The translations under genes and the position numbers were made by a program. A stretch of DNA of 64,000 nt from Actinophytocola gossypii (GTDB lineage: Bacteria; Actinomycetota; Actinomycetes; Mycobacteriales; Pseudonocardiaceae): assembly GCF_025165815.1 (NCBI RefSeq), contig NZ_JAFFZE010000025.1, forward strand, positions 94,189-158,188, given 5' to 3'. Below the pieces are notes generated by a model. That model saw only the letters and a program-made list of their open reading frames with translations, was not told the DNA's origin and did no database searches. Shown here one piece after another: positions 8,353-16,931 of this stretch; position 1 is the stretch's first letter; every line of letters begins with the position of its first letter.

Positions 8353-8485
8353 GGCCGGATGCGGCACCTCGCGGCGGCGGACCGCACCAGACGGCTCGCC
8401 TGGCGAGGCGACCGCAGCCTCCTGGTCGCACGCCGGGCCTCGCGAACGGGCGGGGTCCCGCTCGCGAGGCCGACGGCACACGCGC

Positions 8486-8632
8486 GATTCCGCTCACGAG
8501 ACCGACGACCGCACTGGCACCCGGGATTCCGCTCGCGAGATTGACGACCGCACTGGCACCCGGAATTCCGCGCTCGCGAGATTGACGACCGCACTGGCAC
8601 CCGGGATTCCGCTCGCGAAGCCGACGATCCGG
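8486..8632. repeat. 39-bp tandem repeat array (about 3.7 copies)
   Basis: Units begin at 8486, 8525, 8564 and 8605. The first two steps are exactly 39 bp and the third is 41 bp because of a 2-bp insertion. The core GACGACCGCACTGGCACCCG is conserved in the full units, and most units carry the palindrome CTCGCGAG or a one-base variant. The array fills the 290-bp gap between the NUDIX gene and trpS, where no gene is seen. It has no unique spacers. Confidence 0.85.
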
Positions 8633-8643
8633 TGTCCGCCGGA

Positions 8644-9621
8644 CTAGCCGACGCCGGCCAGGCGGAGGACCGTGGACAGCCGGTCGGCGCCGCGTTCGGT
8701 GGCGCGTTCGGCGCCCTGGCGGCGGATTCGGTCGAGCTCCGGCGGGTCGGCCAGCAGCTCACCGGTTCGTTCGCGGATCGGGCGTAGTTCCTCGATCACC
8801 AGGTCGGCGACCGTGTCCTTCAGCTCGCCGTAGGAACCGAAGGCGTCGGCGACCTCGCGGGCCGGTTTGCCGGTGCAGGCGGCCACGATCTCCAACAGGT
8901 TCGCCAGGCCTGGCTGCTCGTCGGGGTGGTACTCAAGGCGATCAAAACTGTCCGTCACGGCTCGCTTCACCTTGCGGCGCAACAGGTCTGGCTCGTCCAT
9001 GACGAACAGGACGCCGGCCGCGTCGGGGGTCGACTTGGCCATCTTCCTGGTCGGATCGGACAGGTCCTTGACGCGCGCCGCGGCCGGCGGGGTCACCGCG
9101 CGGGGAACCACCAGGGCGTCGCCGAAGGTGGTGTTGAAGCGTCTGGCCAGGGAGCGCGCCAGTTCGACGTGCTGGGCCTGGTCGTCGCCCACCGGGACCT
9201 CGTCGGCGCCCTGCAGCAGGATGTCGGCGGCCATCAGCACGGGGTAGGTGAACAGACCGACCCGCACGGGCGTCTCGGCTAGTTCGCGGGCGGCGCTCTT
9301 CTCCTTGAACTGGGTCATCCGTGCCGCCTCGCCGAACGAGCACGTGCACTCGAGGACCCAGGTCAGCGGGCCGAGCTGGGGCAGCAGATCGGACTGCACG
9401 AAGATCTGGTCCGGCTCGATGCCGGCGGCCACGAGCAGGGCCAACAGCTCGCGGGAGCGGTGCCGCAGGCGTTGTGGGTGGTAGGACGTCGTCATTCCGT
9501 GCAGGTCGCTGACGAAGTACAGATCACCGGGACGGCCCTCGCGTGCCCAGCGCCGGATCGCGCCGAGGTAGTTGCCGAGATGCGCCGGGCCGGACGGCGT
9601 GATCGCGGAGAGGCGGGGCAT
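8644..9621 (-). CDS. trpS: tryptophanyl-tRNA synthetase
   Basis: A 325-residue class I synthetase that charges tRNA-Trp with tryptophan in the cytoplasm. The HIGH-type motif appears as PSGPAHLGNYLGA near residue 10 and the KMSKS loop as RKMAKS. The DDQAQHVELAR block expected in TrpRS is present, and the length matches the family. A clear ribosome site (AAGGAGG) precedes ATG 9621. It is preceded by a leader peptide with two Trp codons and a terminator, so it is under ribosome-mediated attenuation. That arrangement is known for the auxiliary, indolmycin-resistant TrpRS of Streptomyces coelicolor, so this copy may be the inducible rather than the housekeeping one. Confidence 0.95.
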   Translation of the reverse strand: MPRLSAITPSGPAHLGNYLGAIRRWAREGRPGDLYFVSDLHGMTTSYHPQRLRHRSRELLALLVAAGIEPDQIFVQSDLLPQLGPLTWVLECTCSFGEAARMTQFKEKSAARELAETPVRVGLFTYPVLMAADILLQGADEVPVGDDQAQHVELARSLARRFNTTFGDALVVPRAVTPPAAARVKDLSDPTRKMAKSTPDAAGVLFVMDEPDLLRRKVKRAVTDSFDRLEYHPDEQPGLANLLEIVAACTGKPAREVADAFGSYGELKDTVADLVIEELRPIRERTGELLADPPELDRIRRQGAERATERGADRLSTVLRLAGVG

Positions 9622-9671
9622 GGGGTCCTCCTTCGGGTCGTCGCCCGCCGGTGGCCCCCGGACACAACGAA

Positions 9672-9692
9672 GGCCGCCCGCTGCGGGCGGCC
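9672..9692 (-). terminator. attenuator terminator of trpS
   Basis: The perfect hairpin GGCCGCCCGC-A-GCGGGCGGCC, followed on the minus strand by TTCGTTGTG, lies between the WW leader peptide and trpS. Its left arm overlaps the segment ACAGGCCGCC, which can instead pair with GGCGGCTGT at the end of the leader ORF (plus-strand 9717-9725) with one bulged base. That alternative pairing gives an antiterminator. Confidence 0.8.
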
Positions 9693-9714
9693 TGTTGGTC
9701 TCAACGCGTGCGCG

Positions 9715-9765
9715 TCACAGCCGCCGGTCGGCGGCCCACCAGTTGAGACTTGTGACGTTGCGCAT
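9715..9765 (-). CDS. trpS leader peptide (Trp-Trp attenuator ORF)
   Basis: A 16-codon ORF encoding MRNVTSLNWWAADRRL lies about 95 nt upstream of trpS. The tandem tryptophan codons are the hallmark of a Trp attenuator. An exact 8-bp inverted repeat (plus-strand 9698-9705 and 9742-9749) brackets the region from just before the Trp codons to just before the terminator. This gives the usual alternation of pause, antiterminator and terminator structures. When charged tRNA-Trp is short, a stalled ribosome would free the antiterminator arm and let trpS be transcribed. Confidence 0.85.
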   Translation of the reverse strand: MRNVTSLNWWAADRRL

Positions 9766-9806
9766 GCCCCTCAGTCTAGGGGTCGCGGCTGGGACAACGG
9801 AACGAG

Positions 9807-9968
9807 CTAGGCGGCCTTCTTGTACTCGGCCTTCGCACGCTTGAGGGCCAGCACCGGACACCGCTTGCACCGCGACGACGACCGGCAGCACTTCTTCTTC
9901 ACCTTGCCGGCCTTCATCAGCTTGCGCACGGTCTGCGCGGGCGTACGGTCGCCGTGCTTCTTGCCCAT
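9807..9968 (-). CDS. small basic Cys-rich protein, iron-box controlled
   Basis: A 53-residue, strongly basic protein starting MGKKHGDRTPAQTVRKLM, with a CC-x6-C-x2-C cluster (Cys27, 28, 34 and 37) that could bind zinc or a metal cluster. The start ATG 9968 has no obvious ribosome site and lies just downstream of a DtxR/IdeR-like box, so the transcript may be leaderless and iron-repressed. Similar short proteins occur widely in actinobacteria as conserved hypotheticals, from general memory. Coding is supported by length, codon bias and a plausible promoter; the function is unknown. Confidence 0.65.
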   Translation of the reverse strand: MGKKHGDRTPAQTVRKLMKAGKVKKKCCRSSSRCKRCPVLALKRAKAEYKKAA

Positions 9969-9974
9969 AGCCAC

Positions 9975-9993
9975 TTAGGTTAACCTTACCTTC
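9975..9993. promoter_or_regulatory. IdeR/DtxR-like iron box
   Basis: The 19-mer TTAGGTTAACCTTACCTTC matches the IdeR/DmdR consensus TTAGGTTAGSCTAACCTAA at 15 of 19 positions and contains the perfect palindrome AGGTTAACCT. It lies 7 bp upstream of the small Cys-rich gene and about 90 bp upstream of typA. An iron-loaded repressor bound here would most directly block the small gene. Confidence 0.55.
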
Positions 9994-10080
9994 AACCAGG
10001 GTTCCAGGGCCGGCAGCTATCCTGTACACCGCCGCGGTTCCGCGCGCGACCAACGACGCCACACCTACAGGAGCACGTGC

Positions 10081-11985
10081 GTGCCTGCCACCGATACCGG
10101 AGCGCCTGCGATCGCCAGGACCGACCTCCGCAACGTCGCGATCGTCGCGCACGTCGACCACGGGAAGACCACCCTCGTCGACGCGATGCTCCGCCAGTCC
10201 GGGGCCTTCTCCACCAGGGCCGAGCCCGTCGACCGGGTCATGGACTCCGGCGAGCTCGAGCGCGAGAAGGGCATCACGATCCTCGCCAAGAACACCGCCG
10301 TCCGCCGGGAGACCCCCACCGGACCGATCACCATCAACGTGATCGACACCCCGGGCCACGCGGACTTCGGCGGCGAGGTCGAGCGCGGGCTGTCCATGGT
10401 CGACGGCGTCCTCCTCCTGGTCGACGCCAGCGAGGGGCCCCTGCCGCAGACCCGCTTCGTCCTCCGCAAGGCGCTCGCCGCCGGCCTGCCGGTGGTGCTC
10501 GTGGTCAACAAGGTCGACCGGGCCGACGCGCGCATCGCCGAGGTCGTCTCCGAGACCCACGACCTCCTGCTCGACCTCGCCACCGAGCTGGACCACCTGG
10601 ACGCCAACATCCTCGACCTCCCGGTGGTCTACGCCTCCGCCCGCGCCGGCCGCGCGAGCCTCGAGCAGCCGGCCGACGGGGGCCTGCCGGACCAGGACAA
10701 CCTCGACGCCCTGTTCGCCACCCTCCTCGAGCACGTCCCGCCGCCGGCCGGCGACCCGGAGGCCCCGCTGCGCGCGCTGGTCACCAACCTCGACGCGTCC
10801 AGCTTCCTCGGCCGGATCGCGCTGTGCCGGGTGCACGCCGGCACCATCCGCAAGGGCGAGACCGTCGCCTGGTGCCGGGCGGACGGCTCCATCGACAACG
10901 TCCGGATCACCGAACTCCTGCTCACCGAGGCCCTCGAACGGATGCCCGCCCAGCGCGCCGAGGCGGGCGACATCGTCGCCATCGCCGGCATCCCGGACAT
11001 CACCATCGGCGACACGCTCGCCGACCAGGACGACCCCGAGCCGCTGCCCCGGATCAGCGTCGACGAGCCCGCGATCTCGGTCACCATCGGCATCAACAGC
11101 TCGCCGCTGGCCGGGCGCGGCGGTGGCACGAAGCTGACCGCACGCCTGCTCAAGAACCGGCTCGACGCCGAGCTGGTCGGCAACGTCTCCGTCCGCGTCC
11201 TGCCCACCGAACGGCCCGACACCTGGGAGGTCCAGGGCCGGGGCGAGCTGGCGCTGGCGATCCTGGTGGAGACCATGCGCCGCGAGGGCTTCGAGCTGAC
11301 CGTCGGCCGCCCGGAGGTCGTCACCCGCACGATCGACGGCACCCTCTGCGAGCCGTTCGAGCGGCTCACCGTGGACGCCCCCGAGGAGCACCTCGGCGCG
11401 ATCACCCAGCTGCTCGCCGCCCGCAAGGGACGCCTGGAGCACATGGGCGGGCACGGCACCGGCCGGGTCAGGGTCGAGTACGTGGTGCCCTCCCGCGGGC
11501 TGATCGGGTTCCGCACCGACTTCCTCACCGAGACCCGGGGCACCGGCATCGCGAACGCCATCTTCGAGGGCTACTTCCCCTGGGCCGGGCAGATCCGCGG
11601 CCGGCACTCCGGCTCGCTGGTCGCCGACCGCACCGGCTCGGTCACCAGCTACGCCATGCTGCAGCTCGCCGACCGGGGCACGTTCTTCGTCGAGCCGGGC
11701 GCGGACGTCTACCAGGGCATGGTCGTCGGCGAGAACCCGCGCGCGGAGGACCTCGACGTCAACGTCACCCGGGAGAAGAAGCTCACCAACATGCGCTCCT
11801 CCGCCGGCGACGAGCTGGAGCGGCTGGCCCGCCCGCGCAAGCTGGTGCTGGAGGAGGCGCTGGAGTTCTGCGCCCCGGACGAGTGCGTCGAGGTCACCCC
11901 GAACGTGGTCCGCATCCGCAAGGTCATCCTGGACAGCGTCCAGCGCGCCCGCGCCCGTTCCCGCGAGAAGACCCGCAACGCCTAG
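10081..11985 (+). CDS. typA: translational GTPase TypA/BipA
   Basis: A 634-residue ribosome-binding GTPase of the EF-G-like superfamily, involved in 50S assembly and stress adaptation. The G domain carries G1 [10 protein letters not shown]3 [11 protein letters not shown] and G4 NKVDR. The EF-G III/V-like domains and the TypA-specific C-terminal domain ([16 protein letters not shown], then [10 protein letters not shown]) follow. The length is normal. The GTG start at 10081 follows a GGAG ribosome site. Downstream is an LpqW-like lipoprotein, the same order as Rv1165-Rv1166 in M. tuberculosis. Confidence 0.95.
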   Translation: MPATDTGAPAIARTDLRNVAIVAHVDHGKTTLVDAMLRQSGAFSTRAEPVDRVMDSGELEREKGITILAKNTAVRRETPTGPITINVIDTPGHADFGGEVERGLSMVDGVLLLVDASEGPLPQTRFVLRKALAAGLPVVLVVNKVDRADARIAEVVSETHDLLLDLATELDHLDANILDLPVVYASARAGRASLEQPADGGLPDQDNLDALFATLLEHVPPPAGDPEAPLRALVTNLDASSFLGRIALCRVHAGTIRKGETVAWCRADGSIDNVRITELLLTEALERMPAQRAEAGDIVAIAGIPDITIGDTLADQDDPEPLPRISVDEPAISVTIGINSSPLAGRGGGTKLTARLLKNRLDAELVGNVSVRVLPTERPDTWEVQGRGELALAILVETMRREGFELTVGRPEVVTRTIDGTLCEPFERLTVDAPEEHLGAITQLLAARKGRLEHMGGHGTGRVRVEYVVPSRGLIGFRTDFLTETRGTGIANAIFEGYFPWAGQIRGRHSGSLVADRTGSVTSYAMLQLADRGTFFVEPGADVYQGMVVGENPRAEDLDVNVTREKKLTNMRSSAGDELERLARPRKLVLEEALEFCAPDECVEVTPNVVRIRKVILDSVQRARARSREKTRNA

Positions 11986-12083
11986 CGGAACCGCCGGTCG
12001 CTCCGGCACGTCACCTGAAGGAGGGAGCGCGGGGGCGGTCTGGCAGGGTCGAGCTCAGGGAGGCGAACGGGGAGGTGAACCGG

Positions 12084-13766
12084 GTGGCGCGCGGAACACG
12101 GCTGGTGCCGCTCGTGGCGGTGCTCGTGCTCGCCGCCTGCACCCCCGAGCCCCGGCTGGTCGAGACGCCGGTGACCTCGCCCGTACCGGAGCGGGTCGAC
12201 ACCGGCGAGCTCGTGGTCGCCGTGAGCGGCGTGGCGGGCGGCTACAACCCGCACCACATCAGCGACCAGTCCGTGGTCACCACGGCACTCGCCAACCTCG
12301 TCCTCCCGTCGGTCTTCCGCACCGGCCCGGACGGGGTGCCCCGGCTGGACCGCACGGTCATGTCGTCGGCCGACGTGACCAGCTACGACCCGTACACCGT
12401 GACCTACCAGATCCGCTCGGACGCCTCCTGGTCGGACAACGCGCCGGTCGCCGCCGAGGACTTCGTCTACCTCGCCGAGCAGGTCGCCTCCTCGCCGGGC
12501 GCGCTGGACGCCGCCGGGTACCGGCTGATCGAGGACATCAACGCGGCCGACTCCGGCAAGACCGTCGAGGTCGTGTTCGCCGAGCCCTACCCCGGCTGGC
12601 GCTCGCTGTTCGCCAACCTGCTGCCCGCGCACCTGCTCAAGGACGCACCCGGCGGGTGGGACGGCGCGCTGCAGGACAACTTCCCGGCCGCCGCCGGGCC
12701 GTACGCGGTCAAGGCGCTGGACACCGACCGCGGCGAGGTCGTGCTCGAACGCAACGACCGGTACTGGGAGGACCCGCCGACGCTCGACCGGATCGTGCTG
12801 CGCCGCACCGACCAGCCCGGCGTCGTCGACGCGCTCGACGCCGGGCACGCCCAGGTCGCCCTGGCCCGGCTGGACGCGGTCGGCGTGAACTCGGTGGGCA
12901 AGCTGACCCCGCCGGTCGCCACGCACACGGTGGCCCGGCCGACGGTCAGCACGATCGCCATCCGCCCGGACCGGCCGCAGCTCACCGAGCGCGAGGTACG
13001 CCAGGCGATCGTCGCCCTGCTCGACCGGGAGCAGCTGGTCACCGTCGGAACCGGCGACGGTCCGGCGGCCGAGCTCCTGGCGAACTCCCACGTCCTCGCG
13101 CCGAGCCAGCCCGGCTACCGGCCGACCGCGCCGGCCGAGGCCGGCCACGCGCCGCAGCGGGCCGGGCAACTGCTCCGCGGCGCCGGCTACACCAAGACCC
13201 CCGCCGGCTGGACCCGCGGTGGGGAGCCGCTCGACCTGGTCATCGGCGCGCCCGAGGAGCGGGAGCCGGCCAAGCGGATCGCCGAGGAGACCCAGCGCCA
13301 GCTGGTGGCGGCCGGCATCACGGCCGAGGTCGTCACGCTGCCGGCCGACGAGCTCTACGCCCAGCTCCACGCGGGCGCCGACGCCGACGCCGAGCAGAAC
13401 GGCGGCGAGCCGGTCGACCTCGCGGTCATCGGCCAGCCGGTCGGGGCCGACCCGGCGACCTCGCTCGCCAGCAACTTCGGCTGCGTTCCCGGCGAGGACG
13501 GCCAGCCGCCGGCGCCGGCCAACCCGCTCGGCTTCTGCGACGCCGGGCTGCAGCCGACGATCGACGCCGCGCTCACCGGAGCACTCTCCGTGACCGACGC
13601 GCTGGCCGCCGTCGAGCCGGCGCTGTGGCGGGCCGCGGTGTCGGTGCCGCTCTTCCAACAGGCGGAGACCCTGGCCATCCGCGGTGATGTGTCCGGCGTC
13701 ACTCCGGGGCCTCCGCTCGCCGGTCCGTTCGCCGGCGCGGCGGAGTGGCGGCGCACCGAGGGCTAG
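12084..13766 (+). CDS. LpqW-like family 5 substrate-binding lipoprotein
   Basis: A protein of about 560 residues with a lipoprotein signal (hydrophobic run ending LAAC, Cys at about 19), then an SBP_bac_5 body of the peptide-binding OppA/DppA type. It follows typA directly, as does lpqW in mycobacteria, where LpqW controls the branch between phosphatidylinositol mannosides and lipomannan rather than transport. No permease is adjacent in its own unit, consistent with that non-transport role. GTG 12084 is chosen because GGGGAGG sits 8 bp upstream; GTG 12075, three codons earlier, is also possible. Confidence 0.8.
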   Translation: MARGTRLVPLVAVLVLAACTPEPRLVETPVTSPVPERVDTGELVVAVSGVAGGYNPHHISDQSVVTTALANLVLPSVFRTGPDGVPRLDRTVMSSADVTSYDPYTVTYQIRSDASWSDNAPVAAEDFVYLAEQVASSPGALDAAGYRLIEDINAADSGKTVEVVFAEPYPGWRSLFANLLPAHLLKDAPGGWDGALQDNFPAAAGPYAVKALDTDRGEVVLERNDRYWEDPPTLDRIVLRRTDQPGVVDALDAGHAQVALARLDAVGVNSVGKLTPPVATHTVARPTVSTIAIRPDRPQLTEREVRQAIVALLDREQLVTVGTGDGPAAELLANSHVLAPSQPGYRPTAPAEAGHAPQRAGQLLRGAGYTKTPAGWTRGGEPLDLVIGAPEEREPAKRIAEETQRQLVAAGITAEVVTLPADELYAQLHAGADADAEQNGGEPVDLAVIGQPVGADPATSLASNFGCVPGEDGQPPAPANPLGFCDAGLQPTIDAALTGALSVTDALAAVEPALWRAAVSVPLFQQAETLAIRGDVSGVTPGPPLAGPFAGAAEWRRTEG

Positions 13767-14031
13767 CGGTTTCGCCGGTTCGTCTTCCGGACATGTTTCG
13801 GCCATCACGCCGGTAGCGGAGCGGGCTGGGGTACCCGCCGAAAGTAGGGGTTCACCTGCGGTTTGGTGCCGTGCGGTAATCGTTGGATCGCAAGCCGCCA
13901 CCGCCGTGTCACCCTTTGGTCACGATCGGCCGGGAGCGCGTGACGAGGGGGTTGGGAGTTCCTACCGTCCTGCAACGGTGCGTCGGCGATTTGGCTCCGG
14001 CGCGTCACAAGATCGGCTGACACGAGGTTCC
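13767..14031. other. intergenic region upstream of the peptide-importer operon
   Basis: About 265 bp with no gene. It presumably holds the promoter of the peptide transporter operon; I see no strong operator or terminator. Confidence 0.4.
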
Positions 14032-14061
14032 ATGACGGCGTGCGCCCAGGAGGAGACGTGA
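14032..14061 (+). CDS. nine-residue mini-ORF, first of a coupled chain
   Basis: An ATG-initiated ORF (MTACAQEET) ends in a TGA that overlaps the next GTG start (GTGA). A short AGG lies 5 bp before the ATG. It may only serve to deliver ribosomes to the following ORF. Confidence 0.25.
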   Translation: MTACAQEET

Positions 14062-14192
14062 CGCGACGCCACGGGGCACACCCCGACCCGCCCCCGCCGC
14101 GCGACGTCAACCGGCTCCGTGCACGATGTGTCACGACAACTAAGGGAGCACACCCCGGGCAGGGCGTGCTCGCCCATGGAGGATCGACTTGA
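14058..14192 (+). CDS. 44-residue ORF coupled to the peptide-binding lipoprotein gene
   Basis: A GTG at 14058 is preceded by an excellent ribosome site (AGGAGGAG). The frame runs 44 codons and ends in a TGA that overlaps the TTG start of the binding-protein gene (TTGA). The product is basic and Pro/His-rich, with no recognised domain and no signal peptide. The strong ribosome site and exact overlap suggest a translated leader that couples or regulates expression of the importer. It could also be chance in GC-rich DNA, where stops are rare. Confidence 0.4.
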   Translation: MTRRHGAHPDPPPPRDVNRLRARCVTTTKGAHPGQGVLAHGGST

Positions 14193-15913
14193 GAAACAAA
14201 TCCGTCCTGCTGCGTGCGGCAGCCGGGCTGGCCGTGGCCAGCCTGGCGCTGACCGCGTGCTCCCAGCAGAGCAACACGGGAACCGACGGTGACGGCGGCG
14301 GCGGCAACGAAGAGCCGTCGGCCGGCTACCCCGAGGTCTTCAACGACGAGGTCACCGAGGATGGCACGCCGGGCGGCACCTTCCGGCTCGGCATCGTCGA
14401 GCCGGCGGCCATCGACCCGTACACCGCGTACGAGTCCGAAGGTCTCCTGGTCACCGACAACCTGTTCACCGGTCTGGTGCACACCACGTCGAGCGGCGAG
14501 ACCGTGCCGGCGCTGGCGACCGAGTGGTCCTCCAACGACGACTGCTCCGAGTGGACCTTCAACCTGCAGACCGGGACGAAGTTCCACAACGGCGAGGAGG
14601 TCACCTCCGCCTCCTTCAAGCGGGGCTGGGAGCGCGTGACCGCCAAGGCCTCCGCCTCCGACGTCGCGTACCACTTCGACCAGATCGAAGGGTACGACGA
14701 GATGCAGGCCGGCACGGCCAACCAGCTCTCCGGTGTCGACGCGAGCGACCCTGCCGTGCTGAAGGTGTCGCTGGCCTCGCCGAGCTGTGAGTTCTACCTC
14801 CGCACCGCGCACACGGCGTTCAGCCCGGTGCCCGAGGTCGCCGGTCCCGGCCAGAACGAGGCCTACAACAACCAGCCGATCGGCAACGGCCCGTTCATGA
14901 TGGACGGCCCGTGGCAGCACGACCAGGGCATCAAGCTCAAGCGGTTCGACGACTACAACGCCGGCCCGAAGGCGTACCTGGACGCCGTCGAGATCACCAT
15001 CCTCGTCGGTGACGACGCCCAGCAGAAGGAACTGGACGGTCTCAACAACGGCCAGTTCGACTGGGCCCGGGTCCCACCGAACCAGCTCGCGGTCACCCGC
15101 GAGAAGTACGAGCCGCAGGACGGCTGGATCTCGAAGAAGACGTTCGGCATCGACTACCTGCAGGTCGCGGTGACCAAGCCGCCGACAGACTCGGCCAAGG
15201 CCCGCAAGGCGATCTCGATGGCCATCGACCGGCCGTCGATCATCGAGGGCGTCTTCGACGGCTCCCGCGCGCCGGCCACGGCGTTCGTGCCGGGTGGTTT
15301 CCAGGACGCCTACCAGCCGGGTGTGTGCGACGCGTGCGAGTACAACCCCGAAGAGGCCAAGAAGCTGGCCGAGGAGGCCGGGCTGACCGAGGGCACCGAG
15401 CTGAACTTCCAGTTCAACACCGGTGGTGGCCACGAGCAGTGGACCGCCGCGGTCAAGCAGCAGCTGGAGAAGAACCTCGGCCTGAAGGTCAACTACTCGG
15501 GCGTGGAGTTCAACGACATGCTGGAGAACCAGCAGAGCCCCGACTCGGCCGGCATCTACCGCCTGTCGTGGGGTGCGGACTACGCGACCCCGGGCAACTT
15601 CCTGCAGCCGCTGTTCTCCACCGCCGCCATCGGCACGGACGACCCGAACGCCCCGGCGACCGGTGACAACCCCGGCCGGTACTCGAACCCCGAGTTCGAC
15701 GACCTGATCAAGCGGGCCGCGGCGACCAAGGACGAGGCCGAGCGGATCAAGCTGTACCAGCAGGCCGAGCAGATCTGCATCGGTGAGGACCTGGCCGCCA
15801 TTCCGATGTTCGAGCGCCAGCAGTTCCGGGCGTTCGACAGCTCGAAGTGGGCCAACGCGGGTGACATGGACTTCCACGAGAACCCGAAGCTCGACGTGAT
15901 CTACCAGAAGTAA
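14189..15913 (+). CDS. peptide ABC transporter substrate-binding lipoprotein (BldKB/OppA-like)
   Basis: A 574-residue lipoprotein starting at TTG 14189, with GGAGGA about 8 bp upstream. The signal peptide ends in the lipobox LTAC (Cys at about 24). A Gly/Asn-rich linker and a full SBP_bac_5 domain (FRLGIVEPAAIDPYTAYESE, later SMAIDRPSIIEGVFDG) follow. Anchored outside the membrane, it should capture oligopeptides for the permeases encoded next. In Streptomyces the BldK importer, which takes up a developmental peptide signal, is organised similarly and, as I recall, lies in the same chromosomal neighbourhood; orthology is inferred. Confidence 0.88.
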   Translation: MRNKSVLLRAAAGLAVASLALTACSQQSNTGTDGDGGGGNEEPSAGYPEVFNDEVTEDGTPGGTFRLGIVEPAAIDPYTAYESEGLLVTDNLFTGLVHTTSSGETVPALATEWSSNDDCSEWTFNLQTGTKFHNGEEVTSASFKRGWERVTAKASASDVAYHFDQIEGYDEMQAGTANQLSGVDASDPAVLKVSLASPSCEFYLRTAHTAFSPVPEVAGPGQNEAYNNQPIGNGPFMMDGPWQHDQGIKLKRFDDYNAGPKAYLDAVEITILVGDDAQQKELDGLNNGQFDWARVPPNQLAVTREKYEPQDGWISKKTFGIDYLQVAVTKPPTDSAKARKAISMAIDRPSIIEGVFDGSRAPATAFVPGGFQDAYQPGVCDACEYNPEEAKKLAEEAGLTEGTELNFQFNTGGGHEQWTAAVKQQLEKNLGLKVNYSGVEFNDMLENQQSPDSAGIYRLSWGADYATPGNFLQPLFSTAAIGTDDPNAPATGDNPGRYSNPEFDDLIKRAAATKDEAERIKLYQQAEQICIGEDLAAIPMFERQQFRAFDSSKWANAGDMDFHENPKLDVIYQK

Positions 15914-15927
15914 GCAACGCGTGACGG

Positions 15928-15961
15928 TGGTCGGCGGCCTCGACGTGGAGGTCGCCGACCA
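15928..15961 (+). terminator. intra-operon hairpin between binding protein and permease
   Basis: TGGTCGGCGGCCTC (15928-15941) pairs with GGAGGTCGCCGACCA (15947-15961) with a single G-T wobble. Such hairpins after a binding-protein gene usually cause partial termination or stabilise the upstream mRNA, so the binding protein is made in excess over the membrane parts. Confidence 0.6.
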
Positions 15962-15987
15962 CATCTACGAGAGAGGTCGAACCGGAC

Positions 15988-16920
15988 GTGGCGAAGTTCA
16001 TCACCCGGAGGCTCGCCCACGCCGTCCTGGTCATCATCGCGGCGACGTTCCTGATCTACCTGGGACTGTTCGTTCTCGGTGACCCGTTCGCGTCGAGCGG
16101 CGAGAAGACGGTGCCACCGGAGATCCAGGAGGCCCTGCGCGAGAAGTTCGGCATGAACCAGCCGTTCTTCATGCAGTACCTCACCTACCTGCAGAACATG
16201 TTCACGTTCGACTTCGGCATCGACTTCGAACAGCGTCGCGACGTGGGCGACATGCTGGCGGCCGCGGTACCGGCCACCGCCCGGCTGGCCGTGATCGCGA
16301 TCCTGATCGAGATCGTCATCGGACTGACCGCGGGCGTCATCGCCGCGGTGTCGCAGTACACGTTCCGCGACGTCTTCATCACCATCATCACCACGCTGGG
16401 CATCGGCATCCCGGTGTTCGTGATCGGCATCGGCCTGCGCGCCGGGCTGTCCGGCGAGTGGATCTTCCCCGCCGTGCCACGCAGCTTCACCGTCGAGACG
16501 CCGTGGTGGCAGGAGATCATCCTGCCGGCGTTCACCCTCGCCATCCTGGACGCGGCGTTCATCGCGCGACTGATGCGCGGTTCGATGCTCGAGGTGCTGC
16601 GCGCCGACTACGTGCGCACCGCCCGCGCCAAGGGCCTGTCCGAGCGGAAGGTGATCGGCAAGCACGCCTTCCGGAACTCGGTGATCCCGGTGGTCACCTA
16701 CACCGGCGTCAGCCTGGGCGTGCTGCTCGGCGGCGCGCTCATCACCGAGACCATCTTCGAATACCAGGGACTCGGGTTCCTACTGGTCAGAGCGATCCAA
16801 CAGCACAACAACCCGGTGATCGTGCCGATCGTCGTGTTCGCGGTGCTGACCTTCGTGGTGCTCTCGACCCTGGTCGACATTCTCTACGCCTACCTTGATC
16901 CGCGAATCAGGCTGCACTGA
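15988..16920 (+). CDS. peptide ABC transporter permease (OppB/DppB type)
   Basis: A 310-residue inner-membrane permease with an N-terminal membrane anchor (FITRRLAHAVLVIIAATF), the long extracytoplasmic loop of OppB proteins, and about five further segments. The cytoplasmic EAA loop reads around RADYVRTARAKGLSERKV, where the ATPase docks. The ATG-equivalent start is GTG 15988. It is the second gene of the importer operon and pairs with the OppC-type permease that follows after 11 bp. Confidence 0.92.
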   Translation: MAKFITRRLAHAVLVIIAATFLIYLGLFVLGDPFASSGEKTVPPEIQEALREKFGMNQPFFMQYLTYLQNMFTFDFGIDFEQRRDVGDMLAAAVPATARLAVIAILIEIVIGLTAGVIAAVSQYTFRDVFITIITTLGIGIPVFVIGIGLRAGLSGEWIFPAVPRSFTVETPWWQEIILPAFTLAILDAAFIARLMRGSMLEVLRADYVRTARAKGLSERKVIGKHAFRNSVIPVVTYTGVSLGVLLGGALITETIFEYQGLGFLLVRAIQQHNNPVIVPIVVFAVLTFVVLSTLVDILYAYLDPRIRLH

Positions 16921-16931
16921 GGGAGGACGCT

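Noticed and set aside
9766..12009. A 764-residue minus-strand frame opposite typA
   Set aside because: It is the antisense shadow of typA. Only its last 16 codons (the trpS leader) are meaningful, with their own start.
13805..15964. A 719-residue minus-strand frame opposite the peptide-binding protein gene
   Set aside because: It is antisense to a clear lipoprotein gene with signal peptide and family motifs, and its composition is random-like.
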